The translations under genes were made by a program, and so were the position numbers. From contig NZ_JBEYYO010000005.1 in the NCBI RefSeq assembly GCF_040645615.1, positions 1 through 64,000 of the forward strand: 64,000 nucleotides of DNA, in the 5' to 3' direction. This document shows positions 52,980 to 61,925 of the stretch, piece after piece (position 1 is the stretch's first letter; each line of letters opens with the position of its first letter). The stretch comes from Glycomyces sp040645615. Its GTDB lineage: Bacteria > Actinomycetota > Actinomycetes > Mycobacteriales > Micromonosporaceae. The notes below the pieces were generated by a model, which was given only the letters and a program-made list of their open reading frames with translations, had not been told where the DNA came from and searched no databases.

Positions 52980-54137
52980 CTACTGCGATTCGGACTTGTT
53001 CGCGGTCATGGCCTTCGCGCGGGCGATCACGTCGTCGAACGGCGAGGGCTCGACCGGGACGCTGCGCGGCTCGCGGCGCTGCTCGGGCTGGACCACCAGC
53101 ATGAACAGGGCCCCGGCCACGGCGGCCACGACCGGAGCGCCGATCCCGATCTCGGCCACCGGCCACGTGTCGGTGGCCGAACCGGTCGCGATGAGGAACC
53201 CGGCCCACACCGGCAGCGCCCAGGCCCCGGCGAACACCAGGAGATCGCGGCGGCGACGGAGCTCGGGCCGGATCGTCCACACCAGGAAGTCGAGCCACGC
53301 GCCCGAGACGATGAAGACCCACACGTACGGGCCGTTCTCGAACCCGGTCAGCGCCGCGCACATGAGGGCCGCGGGCGCGAGGGCGACGGTGAAGAACCCG
53401 GTCGGAAGCCGGAAACGGCCCGAGACCAACAGCACCAGGGCCAGCGTGAACACGGTGGTGAACACCATGCCCGCCACCGGGATCGGCACGTCGGTCTCCA
53501 GCATCAGGGCGGTGGCGGCGGGCGTGCCCGCGTACGGCACGAGGTAGTTGAGGAACAAGACGAGCGCCGCCACGACCAGGCCCAGCGACAGCGCGGGCGC
53601 GGCCATGCGGGCTTCGAGCGGGATCGACTCGGGGTCGACGCCGAGGGCCTGGCGCCTCCAGGCCGAGAGCCAAGGCGCGCCCGCGATCAACACCGCCGCG
53701 GCGATGAGCACGAGATGGGTGGGGCTCAAGAGGGAGGCGAACGCGGACTGGGAGCCGAGGACCTGGTGCCACAGCAGATCGGCGAGCCCGGCGACGACGA
53801 ACAGCGGCGCGCCCACGATCGCGGGCCCGTAGCCGTGCGGCACCGCCGAGGCCCCGGTGCGGCCGTCGCCTCGATGCGCGCGCACCAGGATCCACGCGAT
53901 CCAGGCCGCGGTGGCCAGGAAGCCCATGAAGAACACCAGGTGCGGCCAGGTGAGGAACCCGTCCTCCCAGCCGCGCGCGCGGGCGTTCACAGACAGCGCC
54001 AGACCGGCGAAGAACCAGGTGGCGAAGCCCGCGGTGGCGAGGTCCTGCCACCAGGTGGCGAAGACGCGGGGCTGCCGGGAGTCCGTCAAGAGGTGCATCT
54101 TGTACTCCAGCAATCGGTCAAGGGGTGTGATGGCCAT
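52980..54137 (-). CDS. Polytopic membrane protein of unknown function
   Basis: The 385-aa protein has about nine hydrophobic segments (ATAGFATWFFAGLALSV, LVFFMGFLATAAWIAWILV, VPIPVAGMVFTTVFTLALVL) and a polar C-terminal tail (DVIARAKAMTANKSESQ). I do not recognise a family. The start is uncertain: the ATG at 54137 comes 6 nt after CATGAT, a possible leaderless -10; a start at 54161 is also in frame. It stands alone. Confidence 0.65.
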   Translation of the reverse strand: MAITPLDRLLEYKMHLLTDSRQPRVFATWWQDLATAGFATWFFAGLALSVNARARGWEDGFLTWPHLVFFMGFLATAAWIAWILVRAHRGDGRTGASAVPHGYGPAIVGAPLFVVAGLADLLWHQVLGSQSAFASLLSPTHLVLIAAAVLIAGAPWLSAWRRQALGVDPESIPLEARMAAPALSLGLVVAALVLFLNYLVPYAGTPAATALMLETDVPIPVAGMVFTTVFTLALVLLVSGRFRLPTGFFTVALAPAALMCAALTGFENGPYVWVFIVSGAWLDFLVWTIRPELRRRRDLLVFAGAWALPVWAGFLIATGSATDTWPVAEIGIGAPVVAAVAGALFMLVVQPEQRREPRSVPVEPSPFDDVIARAKAMTANKSESQ

Positions 54138-54229
54138 GCGCACATCATGGCGCAGCCGCACCAGCCGCGCAATTACCGATTCGTCACCGACTGCCTACTG
54201 TGCACCGAAATCCGTTGCGGCCGAAGCGG

Positions 54230-54757
54230 TCAGGCCTCGGGCTTGGCGAGCGTCAGGACGCGAGTGGTGCTCCCGTCGTCCTCGGTCTTGTCCCTCACGT
54301 GAACGAAGCCGAGCTTGCCCATGACCTTGAGGGACGCCTCGTTCGGGGCGGCCACGGTCGCGTGGACCTCGCTCAGGCCGAGCTCGTCGAAGCCGTACGC
54401 GATGATCGCGTTCGCCACCTCGGTGCCCAGGCCCCGGCCCCAGGCCTCGTACGCCAGCGCGTAGATCAACTCGTGGCCGCCGGTGTCCTCGACGTGCTTG
54501 ATCTCGGCGTGGCCGACCAGGCGGCCGTCCTCGCGCACGGCCCACACGTCGAACTTGTGCTCCGCGTAGACCTTGGTGAAGATCCGGCCGAACAGCGCGC
54601 GGGTCTGCTCCTCGGGCTCGGGTCCGTCGCCCATCCACTGGGAGACGCGGTCGTCGCCGAAGAGCGCCACGAAGGCCTCTTCGTCGGCGGGGACATAGGG
54701 TTCGAGCACGAGGCGTTCGGTGCTGATCTGGGGAGTCACGAGCGGCAACGCTGCCAC
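54230..54757 (-). CDS. GNAT family N-acetyltransferase (RimJ/RimL-like)
   Basis: The 175-aa protein has the GNAT acetyl-CoA loop (YEAWGRGLGTEVANAIIAYG) and the RimJ-like RLVLEPYVPADEEAF start. Substrates of such enzymes are protein N-termini or small amines; this one is unknown. It ends 92 bp before the convergent-free region of the preceding membrane gene. Confidence 0.88.
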   Translation of the reverse strand: MAALPLVTPQISTERLVLEPYVPADEEAFVALFGDDRVSQWMGDGPEPEEQTRALFGRIFTKVYAEHKFDVWAVREDGRLVGHAEIKHVEDTGGHELIYALAYEAWGRGLGTEVANAIIAYGFDELGLSEVHATVAAPNEASLKVMGKLGFVHVRDKTEDDGSTTRVLTLAKPEA

Positions 54758-54790
54758 ACCGGACCCGAGGCGGCAACGGATTTGCGCGCG

Positions 54791-55666
54791 TCAGGGGACG
54801 AATCGCACCAGGAACAGTTTCGGCCAGTGCTTGCCGGTGACGTAGAACGTGCCTTCGTCGGGGCCTGCGGCGATGCCGTTGAGGACGTCGGCGCCCGGTG
54901 AGTCCTCGGCGCTGAGCAGCCCGGCCGCGTCCACGACCGCGCCGACCTCGCCGGTGGCCGGGTCGATGCGCACGATCTGGTCGGTGAGCCAGAGGTTGGC
55001 CCAGACCTGGCCGCCGACGCATTCGAGCTCGTTGATCTGGGAGACCGGTTCGCCGTCGAGCGTCACTTCAACGGTTCCGTTGGGGGCGAAGGTGACCGGG
55101 TCGCGGAAGGTGAGCGTGGACGAGCCGTCGCTCATGATCAATTGGGTGCCAGCCTCGGCGACCTTGGGAGCCGTAAATTGGTCCAGCGAGCAGATGCCCC
55201 AGCCTTCGCCTTCGTAGGCGACGGTCTCGACCACGTCGAGGGTGACCGGGTCCCTTCGCAGGGCCGCGCCCTCCTGCCAGGTGATCTGCCACAGGTCGGT
55301 GTCGGTGAGGGTGAGGCCCTCGGCGAACAGGTCCGCGGGGAGGTCCTGGGACGCGAGCACTTCGCCGGTGCCGGGGTCGACGATGCGCGCGTCCGATTCG
55401 CCGTAGAGTCCGGCGCTCTCGTAGAACACGGTGCCGAACTCGGGGTGCTCGGCGACTTCGAGGCCTTGGGTGAAGGAGCCCGGGTCATGGTCGAAGGTGT
55501 CGAGGACCTCGACGCGGAGCTGTTCGACCTCGGCGTCTTCGGGGACGGTCACGCGCTCTTCGGCCGCGGCGTCGCCGGTGCCGCACGCGCTCAGCGCGAA
55601 CAGCCCGGCCGCGCCGAAGGCGAGGCCGCGGCGCGTCGCGCGCTTCTCATCGAACACTGATCTCAT
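54791..55666 (-). CDS. Lipoprotein glutaminyl-peptide cyclotransferase (bacterial QC)
   Basis: The 291-aa beta-propeller enzyme cyclises N-terminal Gln to pyroglutamate. The signature GSFTQGL, LTDTDLWQITWQEG, NELECVGGQVWANLWLTD and the C-terminal NGIA...FYVTGKHWPKLF are all present. It carries a lipobox LSAC (Cys28), so it acts outside the membrane. The GTG at 55657 has GGAG nine nt upstream and may be the true start rather than the ATG at 55666. Confidence 0.92.
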   Translation of the reverse strand: MRSVFDEKRATRRGLAFGAAGLFALSACGTGDAAAEERVTVPEDAEVEQLRVEVLDTFDHDPGSFTQGLEVAEHPEFGTVFYESAGLYGESDARIVDPGTGEVLASQDLPADLFAEGLTLTDTDLWQITWQEGAALRRDPVTLDVVETVAYEGEGWGICSLDQFTAPKVAEAGTQLIMSDGSSTLTFRDPVTFAPNGTVEVTLDGEPVSQINELECVGGQVWANLWLTDQIVRIDPATGEVGAVVDAAGLLSAEDSPGADVLNGIAAGPDEGTFYVTGKHWPKLFLVRFVP

Positions 55667-55802
55667 CTCCAGCCGGTTCAGGGGTGATTCCTCGTACCGT
55701 ACTGGTCATGACAAAGGAGGACAAGTGCTCGAAGAAAGGCACTCGTCGCCCCGGAGCACCAGGCCGTAAAGGCGTCGCGGAGCGTCGGTCCGCAGGCCGC
55801 TC

Positions 55803-56660
55803 TCAGCGTTTCGCGCGCCAGCGGGTCACGGTGGCCGCCACGGTCACTCGGACGGTCTCCGGGAGCGCCGCCACGGCCGCGTCCAGGGCGGCGCCGTCGT
55901 GGTGGCGGGCGCTGGGGCCCATGCCGACGAGCAGGCGCACCTGCTCGTGGCCCAGTTCGACGGCATAACCGATCTCGTCGGCCGGCTCGGCTTCGAACAC
56001 CGAACCGAGCTGGTCGGCGGTCCGCTGCGATTTCTCGGGGTCGACGCTCAGCAAGTCCAAGGCGTCGACGAGTTCGCGCAGGTGGTCCTGGCGGGGGGTC
56101 AGGACCACCAGCACGCCTTCGGGGTGAAGGATGCGCGCGATCTCGTCGGCGTTGCGGGGAGCGAAGACGTTGAGGACCGCGGCGGCGGCGCCTGCGCGTA
56201 CCGGCATCCGGTTCCACGCGTCGGCGAGCACCGCGGCGAGTCCCCCTTGAGTTCCGGGGGCTCGCCGCGGTCCCGTCTCGCGCTTGGCGCAGCGGCGCAG
56301 CGCGTACTTCGAGGTGTCGAGGCCGATGCCTTCACGGCCGTCTGCCAGAGCGGCGGCGAGGTAATGGCCGGTGCCGCAACCGGGTTCGACCACGACGCCG
56401 GGCGCGTCGGTCCGGGCGGCCGCGGCCACGGCGTCGATGAGCGGGTCGTAGACGCCCGAGGACAGGAAGTCCTCGCGGGCGGCGACCTGGTCGGCGGTGT
56501 CGCCGGTGGTGGCGTTCGAGCCGGGGGCCAGCAGCGGCGCGTAGCCCTGCTTGGCGAGGTCGAACGAATGCCCTTCGGGGCAGGAGAGGCGGCGGTCGGC
56601 CTGGTCGAGGGCCTGGCCGCAGTTGGGGCAGGCGAGCGCGGCGAGCGCGGGGAGGGTCAT
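55803..56660 (-). CDS. RlmA/TlrB-type 23S rRNA (guanine-N1) methyltransferase
   Basis: The 285-aa enzyme has the N-terminal zinc ribbon CPNCG...C...H (C11, C14, C27, H31) and the SAM motif VVEPGCGTGHYLAA. This is the layout of RlmA and the macrolide-resistance methyltransferases TlrB and MyrA, which methylate G745/G748 in the exit tunnel. It overlaps the TetR gene by 4 nt (ATGA), so its synthesis is coupled to the regulator. Specificity (G745 or G748) cannot be told by eye. Confidence 0.85.
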   Translation of the reverse strand: MTLPALAALACPNCGQALDQADRRLSCPEGHSFDLAKQGYAPLLAPGSNATTGDTADQVAAREDFLSSGVYDPLIDAVAAAARTDAPGVVVEPGCGTGHYLAAALADGREGIGLDTSKYALRRCAKRETGPRRAPGTQGGLAAVLADAWNRMPVRAGAAAAVLNVFAPRNADEIARILHPEGVLVVLTPRQDHLRELVDALDLLSVDPEKSQRTADQLGSVFEAEPADEIGYAVELGHEQVRLLVGMGPSARHHDGAALDAAVAALPETVRVTVAATVTRWRAKR

Positions 56661-57259
56661 CGGCCCGTCTCGGCTTCGGGGTCGAGGAGGCGCACGAAGG
56701 CGCGGAAGGCGGCGGGCATGTCGAAGTTCTCCGGTTCGTGGAGCCATTGGAATTGGAGCCCGTCCATGATCGCGACCAAGAGCGGCGCGACCTCCTCCGG
56801 GGTGAGCCCGGACGGGAGGCGGTCACCCCATTCGTGGCGCAGCGTCGCGGCGATCGCCTCCCGCACGCGGCGGTAGCGCTGTTTGAAGTAGTCCGAGGCG
56901 GGGTGGTCCTCGGTGACCGATTCGCCCAGGAGCGCCGAGAAGGTGCGGACGATGGCCTCGCGGTGGGCATTGGCCTCGACCACGCCCGCGGTGGCCGACA
57001 TCGTCATCGGCTCGGCGATGATGTCCCGTCCGCCGGTGTCCCAGCGTTCGCGCAGTTGCAGCACCCCGATGAGCAGGTCTTCCTTGCGGGGGAAGTAGTG
57101 CAGGAGGCCCTGCTGGGTCAGGCCGGCCTTCTCGGCGACGACGGCGAGGCTCGCGCCGCGGTAGCCGCGCTCGCCGATGACCTCGATGGCGGCACGCACG
57201 ATCTCCTCGCGGCGGGCCTGACCTCGGGCGTTGTGCCGGGTCCCGGGCTGGGTGGACAT
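56657..57259 (-). CDS. TetR family regulator
   Basis: The 200-aa protein has a helix-turn-helix (residues 20-65: GYRGASLAVVAEKAGLTQQG, LLHYFPRKEDLL) and a C-terminal ligand domain. It is coupled to the RlmA-type gene and divergent from the GH3 beta-glucosidase; the perfect dyad between them suggests it controls one or both. The ATG at 57259 follows GAGAGGCGG. Confidence 0.9.
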   Translation of the reverse strand: MSTQPGTRHNARGQARREEIVRAAIEVIGERGYRGASLAVVAEKAGLTQQGLLHYFPRKEDLLIGVLQLRERWDTGGRDIIAEPMTMSATAGVVEANAHREAIVRTFSALLGESVTEDHPASDYFKQRYRRVREAIAATLRHEWGDRLPSGLTPEEVAPLLVAIMDGLQFQWLHEPENFDMPAAFRAFVRLLDPEAETGR

Positions 57260-57298
57260 GGGCCGCCTCTCGGTCGCGGGTCGGTGCCTCAGCATAGA

Positions 57299-57310
57299 GA
57301 ATCACGATTC
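57299..57310. promoter_or_regulatory. TetR operator dyad
   Basis: GAATC-AC-GATTC (perfect 5-bp arms) lies 40 bp from the TetR start and 69 bp from the GH3 start, in the 119-bp divergent promoter. Confidence 0.55.
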
Positions 57311-57378
57311 GGTATCAGGGCCTACCGCTTACTCGGGAATGGTGCTTGACTCCCTTCACGAGAGAACGGAGCGAGCCT

Positions 57379-59910
57379 GTGAGCGAATGGACCGTCCCGG
57401 CCGACCGGCCGGAGTACGCGGCGGCCGTGGAGGCCGCCTTGGGGCGACTCGACCTTGACGCGAAGGCCGAACTGCTGGCCGGCAGGGACATGTGGCGCAC
57501 CGTCGCGGTCCCTGAGGCGGGACTGCGGTCGATGACCGTGTCGGACGGGCCGATCGGGGTGCGGGGGCGCTTCTGGAGTGCCGCCGACCCGTCCCTGGCC
57601 CTGCCGAGCCCGACCGCGCAGGCCGCGTCGTGGGACCCGGACCTGGTGCGCCGCATCGGGAACCTGCTGGCGGCCGAGTGCCGCCGCAAGGACGTGGACG
57701 TGCTGCTGGCGCCCACGATCAACCTGCACCGCTCGCCGCTGGGCGGGCGGCACTTCGAGGCGTTCAGCGAGGACCCGTACCTGACCGGGCGCATCGGGCA
57801 GGCGTACGTGGCCGGGGTGCAGGAGTGCGGCGTGGGCACCACGATGAAGCACTACGTGGCGAACGACGCCGAGACCGACCGGTTCACCGTCGACAACGTC
57901 ATCGACGAGCGCACGCTGCGCGAGATGTACCTGCGGCCCTTCGAGATGATCACCGAAGCGGTGCGGCCGTGGGGGGTCATGACCGCGTACAACTCGGTCA
58001 ACGGGACCACGATGACCGCGCACCGGGGCCTCATGTCGGTCCTGCGCGACGAGTTCGGGTTCGAGGGGTTCAACATCTCCGACTGGGGCGCGGCGCGGCA
58101 CACGGTCGAGGACGTCGAGGCCGGGCTCGACCTGGCGATGCCGGGGCCGCTGACGGTCTACGGCGAGGCGCTGGCGACCGCGGTGCGCGAGGGGCGGGCC
58201 TCGGAGGCGGACGTGGACGCGGCGGTGCGCAGGCTGCTCCTGCTCGCGGCCCGGGTCGGGGCGCTGGAAGGCGTGGAGCCGGTGGTCGTTGCGGCGCAAG
58301 GGGACGAGGACCCACGGGCGCTGCTGCGGGAGATCGCGCGCCGCTCGTTCGTGCTCGCCAAGAACGACGCGCCCGCCGCTTCGGAGGAGGTACCGCTCGC
58401 GGTCAACGCGCTCTCCGGCGTCCCGGTCCTGCCGTTGCAGGCCGACGGGATCGCCCGGCTCGCGCCCGCCGGGACGCCGGTCCTGCCGCTGCGCCCCGAC
58501 GCGAAGGTCGCGCTCATCGGCCCGGCCGCGGCCGAGGCCCGGGTGCTCGGCGGCGGGTCGGCCACGGTGTTCCCCGAGCACGTGGTCTCGCCGCTCGAAG
58601 GGCTGCGCGAGGCGCTCGGCGAGGGGGTCGTGTACGCGCAGGGGGTGGACCTGTTCGAGCGGATCCTCGCGGCCCGGGGCGGCTTCGACCTGACCGTCCG
58701 GCCCGTACACGTCGACGGCACCGAGCTCGCGCCCGAGCCGCTCGCCGGGGGCGACGTCAAGTGGATGGGGTACGTGCCGGGGATCGAGGACACCGCCGAC
58801 TTCGACCGCGCGATCCTGGAGGGCGAGTTCACGGTCACCGAGACCGGGGAGCACGTGTTCGGGACCAGGGGCAACGGCAGCCACCGGCTCGTGATCGGCG
58901 GCGAAGTGGTCTTCGAGGGCGACCAGCCGTACTCGGGCGAGGACCCGTTCGAGGCGTTCTTCGGGGCCGGGGTCGAGCAGGCCACGCTGTTCCTCGAAGC
59001 GGGGCAGGTGATCCCGGTGCGGCTGGAATTCACGCCGTTCGCGTTCCCGCCCGGGTTCCCGCCCTCGGTCCTGTTCGGGCTCATGCACACCGGGCCGCGC
59101 CCCGACGAGGACCGGCTCATCGCCGAAGCGGTCGAGGCCGCCCGCGACGCCGAAGTGGCGGTCGTGGTGGTCTCCACGACCGACCTCACCGAGTCGGAAG
59201 GCTTCGACCGGCCCGACCTGCGGCTTCCCGGCCGCCAGGACGAACTGGTCGCGGCCGTCGCGGCGGCGAATCCGAACACGGTCGTGGTGGTCAACACCGG
59301 TTCCCCGGTCGAGATGCCGTGGGCCGACGAGGTCGCCGCGATCCTGCTCACGTGGTTCCCGGGGCAAGAGGGCGGCGGCGCTCTCGCGGAGGTGCTCCTC
59401 GGGGCCGAACCGGGCGGGCGGCTCACCACGACCTGGCCGAAGACCCTGGAAGACGCCCCGGTGAGCGACGTCGTCCCGGACGCGGACGGGAAACTGCACT
59501 ACGACGAGGGGATCTTCATCGGCTACCGGGCCTGGGAGCGGCGCGGCACGGTCGAGCCGGCGTTCTGGTTCGGGCACGGGCTCTCGTACACCGAGTGGTC
59601 GTACGAGTCGATCGAGGCCGAGGCGGGCGCGGTCCGCGTCAGGGTCCGCAACACCGGGGAGCGGGCGGGGCGCGAGGTGGTCCAGGTGTACTTGGCCGCC
59701 GATGCGGACGGTGTCGAGAAGCACCGCCTGGCGGGCTTCGCGGCGATCGGCGCCGAGCCCGGTGAGACGGTCGAGGTGCTGGTGCCGCTGGAGGAGCGCT
59801 CGTTCCAGGTCTGGGCCGACGGGTGGCAGACGGTCAAGGGCACATGGACGGCGAAAGCGGGCCGGAACGTGGGCGACCTGCCGCTGAGCGCGGAACTCGA
59901 CCGGTCGTAG
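57379..59910 (+). CDS. GH3 beta-glucosidase with PA14 domain
   Basis: This 843-aa protein has the GH3 barrel (residues 20-290, nucleophile D235 in FNISDWG), the alpha/beta sandwich with an inserted PA14-type beta domain (about 435-560, TETGEHVFGTRGNGSHRLVI) and a C-terminal Fn3-like domain. It has no signal peptide, so it acts inside the cell on beta-glucosides. The GTG at 57379 has GGAG seven nt upstream. It is probably under the control of the divergent TetR. Confidence 0.95.
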   Translation: MSEWTVPADRPEYAAAVEAALGRLDLDAKAELLAGRDMWRTVAVPEAGLRSMTVSDGPIGVRGRFWSAADPSLALPSPTAQAASWDPDLVRRIGNLLAAECRRKDVDVLLAPTINLHRSPLGGRHFEAFSEDPYLTGRIGQAYVAGVQECGVGTTMKHYVANDAETDRFTVDNVIDERTLREMYLRPFEMITEAVRPWGVMTAYNSVNGTTMTAHRGLMSVLRDEFGFEGFNISDWGAARHTVEDVEAGLDLAMPGPLTVYGEALATAVREGRASEADVDAAVRRLLLLAARVGALEGVEPVVVAAQGDEDPRALLREIARRSFVLAKNDAPAASEEVPLAVNALSGVPVLPLQADGIARLAPAGTPVLPLRPDAKVALIGPAAAEARVLGGGSATVFPEHVVSPLEGLREALGEGVVYAQGVDLFERILAARGGFDLTVRPVHVDGTELAPEPLAGGDVKWMGYVPGIEDTADFDRAILEGEFTVTETGEHVFGTRGNGSHRLVIGGEVVFEGDQPYSGEDPFEAFFGAGVEQATLFLEAGQVIPVRLEFTPFAFPPGFPPSVLFGLMHTGPRPDEDRLIAEAVEAARDAEVAVVVVSTTDLTESEGFDRPDLRLPGRQDELVAAVAAANPNTVVVVNTGSPVEMPWADEVAAILLTWFPGQEGGGALAEVLLGAEPGGRLTTTWPKTLEDAPVSDVVPDADGKLHYDEGIFIGYRAWERRGTVEPAFWFGHGLSYTEWSYESIEAEAGAVRVRVRNTGERAGREVVQVYLAADADGVEKHRLAGFAAIGAEPGETVEVLVPLEERSFQVWADGWQTVKGTWTAKAGRNVGDLPLSAELDRS

Positions 59911-59988
59911 CGGCGCGGCTCGACCGACGTCAGGGAGGCGCTCGGAGCTCGACTGGCCTAATGGAGTCGCGCGCAAGCCGCTGGACAC

Positions 59989-60024
59989 GCCGACGGCGGA
60001 CCGGTCTTCCGGCCCGCCGTCGGC
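59989..60024. terminator. Bidirectional terminator hairpin
   Basis: GCCGACGGCGG pairs with CCGCCGTCGGC, with an inner CGG/CCG, between the GH3 gene and the convergent YtxH-like gene. Confidence 0.8.
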
Positions 60025-60030
60025 GTCTGC

Positions 60031-60363
60031 TCAGAACCCGGGGGCGTCCTCGCGGATCGCACGGTCGCTGCGCGCGGGGGTGGTGACCCCGGCGGAGTCC
60101 CAAGGCTCGGCCTTGGGGGGCTCGTCGGCACTCGTGGTGAAGTTCTCGATGATGTCGCCGAACTTGGTGCCCTTGATCTTGTCCTGCGCCGCGTTCGCGG
60201 CCTTGCCCGCCTGTGAGCGAACTGACGACGCCACCGACTGCACGGTGTCGTTGCCGGTCACCCGGCGGGTGTAGTCGACGATCTGGTCGTACCGCTCCCG
60301 GCCGGCCTTCGCTCCCAGGATGTACCCGACCGCGAACCCGGCTACGAGATACCACTTCCGCAT
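60031..60363 (-). CDS. Small YtxH-like membrane-anchored protein
   Basis: The 110-aa protein begins with one short transmembrane helix (YLVAGFAVGYILGAKAG) followed by GRERYDQIV, a pattern shared by many actinobacterial YtxH-like proteins, and then an amphipathic helical, charged tail. The function is unknown; relatives are linked to general stress. Its ATG has GGGAGGCAAGT upstream. Confidence 0.78.
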   Translation of the reverse strand: MRKWYLVAGFAVGYILGAKAGRERYDQIVDYTRRVTGNDTVQSVASSVRSQAGKAANAAQDKIKGTKFGDIIENFTTSADEPPKAEPWDSAGVTTPARSDRAIREDAPGF

Positions 60364-60613
60364 ACTTGCCTCCCCCGGCCGACCCGCGGGCCGAATGCCT
60401 CGGTTGTCACTGTGCTCTCAAGATCACTGTGCGTTGCCGCACACAGCGGCCATTCTGCCTCATGAACGGATGCCCCGCTGCACCAAGACGCAAACCCGCC
60501 GCACCCGCCTCTCCTCCGCGCTCCACCTCACCCCCACCCCGCTGGCGCCCCCACCCGCCAGTCCTGTACTGTCATACCCGGTTCGCACGGCGAAACGCCA
60601 GCCCCGAACCCCT

Positions 60614-60689
60614 TCCCCAATAGCTCAATTGGCAGAGCAGCCGACTGTTAATCGGCAGGTTCTTGGTTCGAGTCCAAGTTGGGGAGCCA
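60614..60689 (+). tRNA. tRNA-Asn (GTT)
   Basis: A cloverleaf of 73 nt with acceptor TCCCCAA and TTGGGGA, anticodon loop CTGTTAA (anticodon GTT), T-arm CTTGG with TTCGAGT and CCAAG, and discriminator G, followed by encoded CCA (60687-60689). It is flanked by 250 bp without a gene on the left (pyrimidine-rich, no obvious -35/-10). Confidence 0.95.
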
Positions 60690-60693
60690 CACC

Positions 60694-60722
60694 AGAAAGG
60701 CCGGTCCGGGACCGGCCTTTCT
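60694..60722 (+). terminator. Terminator after tRNA-Asn
   Basis: AGAAAGGCCGGTCC pairs with GGACCGGCCTTTCT; a stem of 12 or more bp starts 5 bp after the CCA end. Confidence 0.8.
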
Positions 60723-60761
60723 GCGTTTCCGCGACCAGGCGAGAACAGGAGCGCTTCGGCT

Positions 60762-61670
60762 GTGACTACGGGTTTCGATCATGCCGCTTCGGCCGGGACT
60801 TGGACACTCGGGGATCGGGTCGTCAACCGGATCGGATTCGGGGCGATGCGGTTGCCGCAGACCGGGGAGGCGTTCGCTGCCGGGGCCCGGCCACGGGGTC
60901 GGGAACAGGCCGTCGCCGTGTTGCGGCGCGCGGTCGCGTTGGGGGTCAACCACATCGACACCGCCGCGTTCTACTTCTCCAGTACGCGATCGGCGAACGA
61001 GCTCATCAACCACGCGTTGCAGCCCTACCCCGAAGACCTGGTGATCGCGACCAAGGTGGGGCCCGCGCGCGACACGTCCGGCGCGTGGATGCCGATGGCC
61101 GAGCCGGGGCAGCTGCGCGGGCAGGTCGAGGAGAACCTGCGCCAACTCGGGCTCGACCAGCTCGACCTGGTGAACCTGCGGGTCGGCGGGCCGGGGTCGA
61201 TCGCCGAGCACTTCGGGGCGCTGGCCGAGCTGCGCGACGCGGGTCTGATCCGCAACCTCGGGCTCTCGAACGTGCGACCCGAGCACTTCGACGAGGCCGC
61301 GGCCATCGCACCGGTCGTATGCGTGCAGAACTCGTACGGGCTGGGCTACCGCGCCAAGCAGGACGAGTTCGTGGCCTCATGCCGGGATCGGGGCATCGCG
61401 TTCGTCCCGTTCTTCGCCATCGCCGGCGCCGGCCGCGAAGCAGGGGCGAGCGGCGCCCAGCCCGACGCGGTCACCGCGATCGCCCACGCACACGGCGTGA
61501 GCACCGCCCAAGTCCGCCTCGCCTGGGCCCTGCAACGCTGGCCCCACCTCCTGGCAATCCCCGGCACCGGCGACCCCGACCACCTAGTCGACAACATCAG
61601 CGCCGGAACCCTCCACCTCAGCCCCGAGGAAATGCAAACCCTCAACAACCTCCACCAGACCTCGCCCTAG
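60762..61670 (+). CDS. Aldo/keto reductase
   Basis: This 302-aa aldo/keto reductase has GFGAMRL near the start, the Asp/Tyr pair of HIDTAAFYFSSTRSANEL, Lys in VIATKVGP and the C-terminal IPGTGDPDHLVDN loop. The substrate is unknown. The GTG at 60762 has AGGAG upstream; a reading from 60663 would start inside the tRNA. It is not linked to the tRNA transcript, because a terminator lies between. Confidence 0.9.
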   Translation: MTTGFDHAASAGTWTLGDRVVNRIGFGAMRLPQTGEAFAAGARPRGREQAVAVLRRAVALGVNHIDTAAFYFSSTRSANELINHALQPYPEDLVIATKVGPARDTSGAWMPMAEPGQLRGQVEENLRQLGLDQLDLVNLRVGGPGSIAEHFGALAELRDAGLIRNLGLSNVRPEHFDEAAAIAPVVCVQNSYGLGYRAKQDEFVASCRDRGIAFVPFFAIAGAGREAGASGAQPDAVTAIAHAHGVSTAQVRLAWALQRWPHLLAIPGTGDPDHLVDNISAGTLHLSPEEMQTLNNLHQTSP

Positions 61671-61756
61671 TCAACTGGCAAGACGAAGAGGCAGGGAGTA
61701 GACACAGAAAAGCCGATCGTTGCCGACCGGCTTCTTGTCGTACGGCGTTGCTGGTT

Positions 61757-61925
61757 TCCGAGCGGTATACACCCCGAGCGCGGCGATCCCTGGCGAGACG
61801 AGTTCAGCACCGCAGAGGTGTCGCTCCTCCCTGTAGCCCAGCTGCTCACACGCAATGTGCCGGGCTTGCCGTTCCACGACCGCTTCGACCTTCTCCAGGT
61901 CCTATGGCGCCCGTACACGGCTAGC
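61757..61925 (+). pseudogene. DUF1963 (YwqG-like) gene remnant
   Basis: The plus-strand frame reads WFPSGIHPERGDPWRDEF and then LLPVAQLLTRNVPGLPFHDR and FDLLQVLWRP. The latter part matches the conserved P-V-x-Q-L...P-F...D-L-L-Q-V-L-W-C-P segment of DUF1963 proteins (several hundred residues long). It has no start with a ribosome binding site, and both ends are missing; the right end runs into a convergent gene. It looks like a fragment left by a rearrangement. Confidence 0.55.

Noticed and set aside
55684..55968. A 94-codon plus-strand frame before the methyltransferase stop
   Set aside because: It overlaps the 3' end of a clear methyltransferase gene in antisense and shows no start signal or protein pattern.
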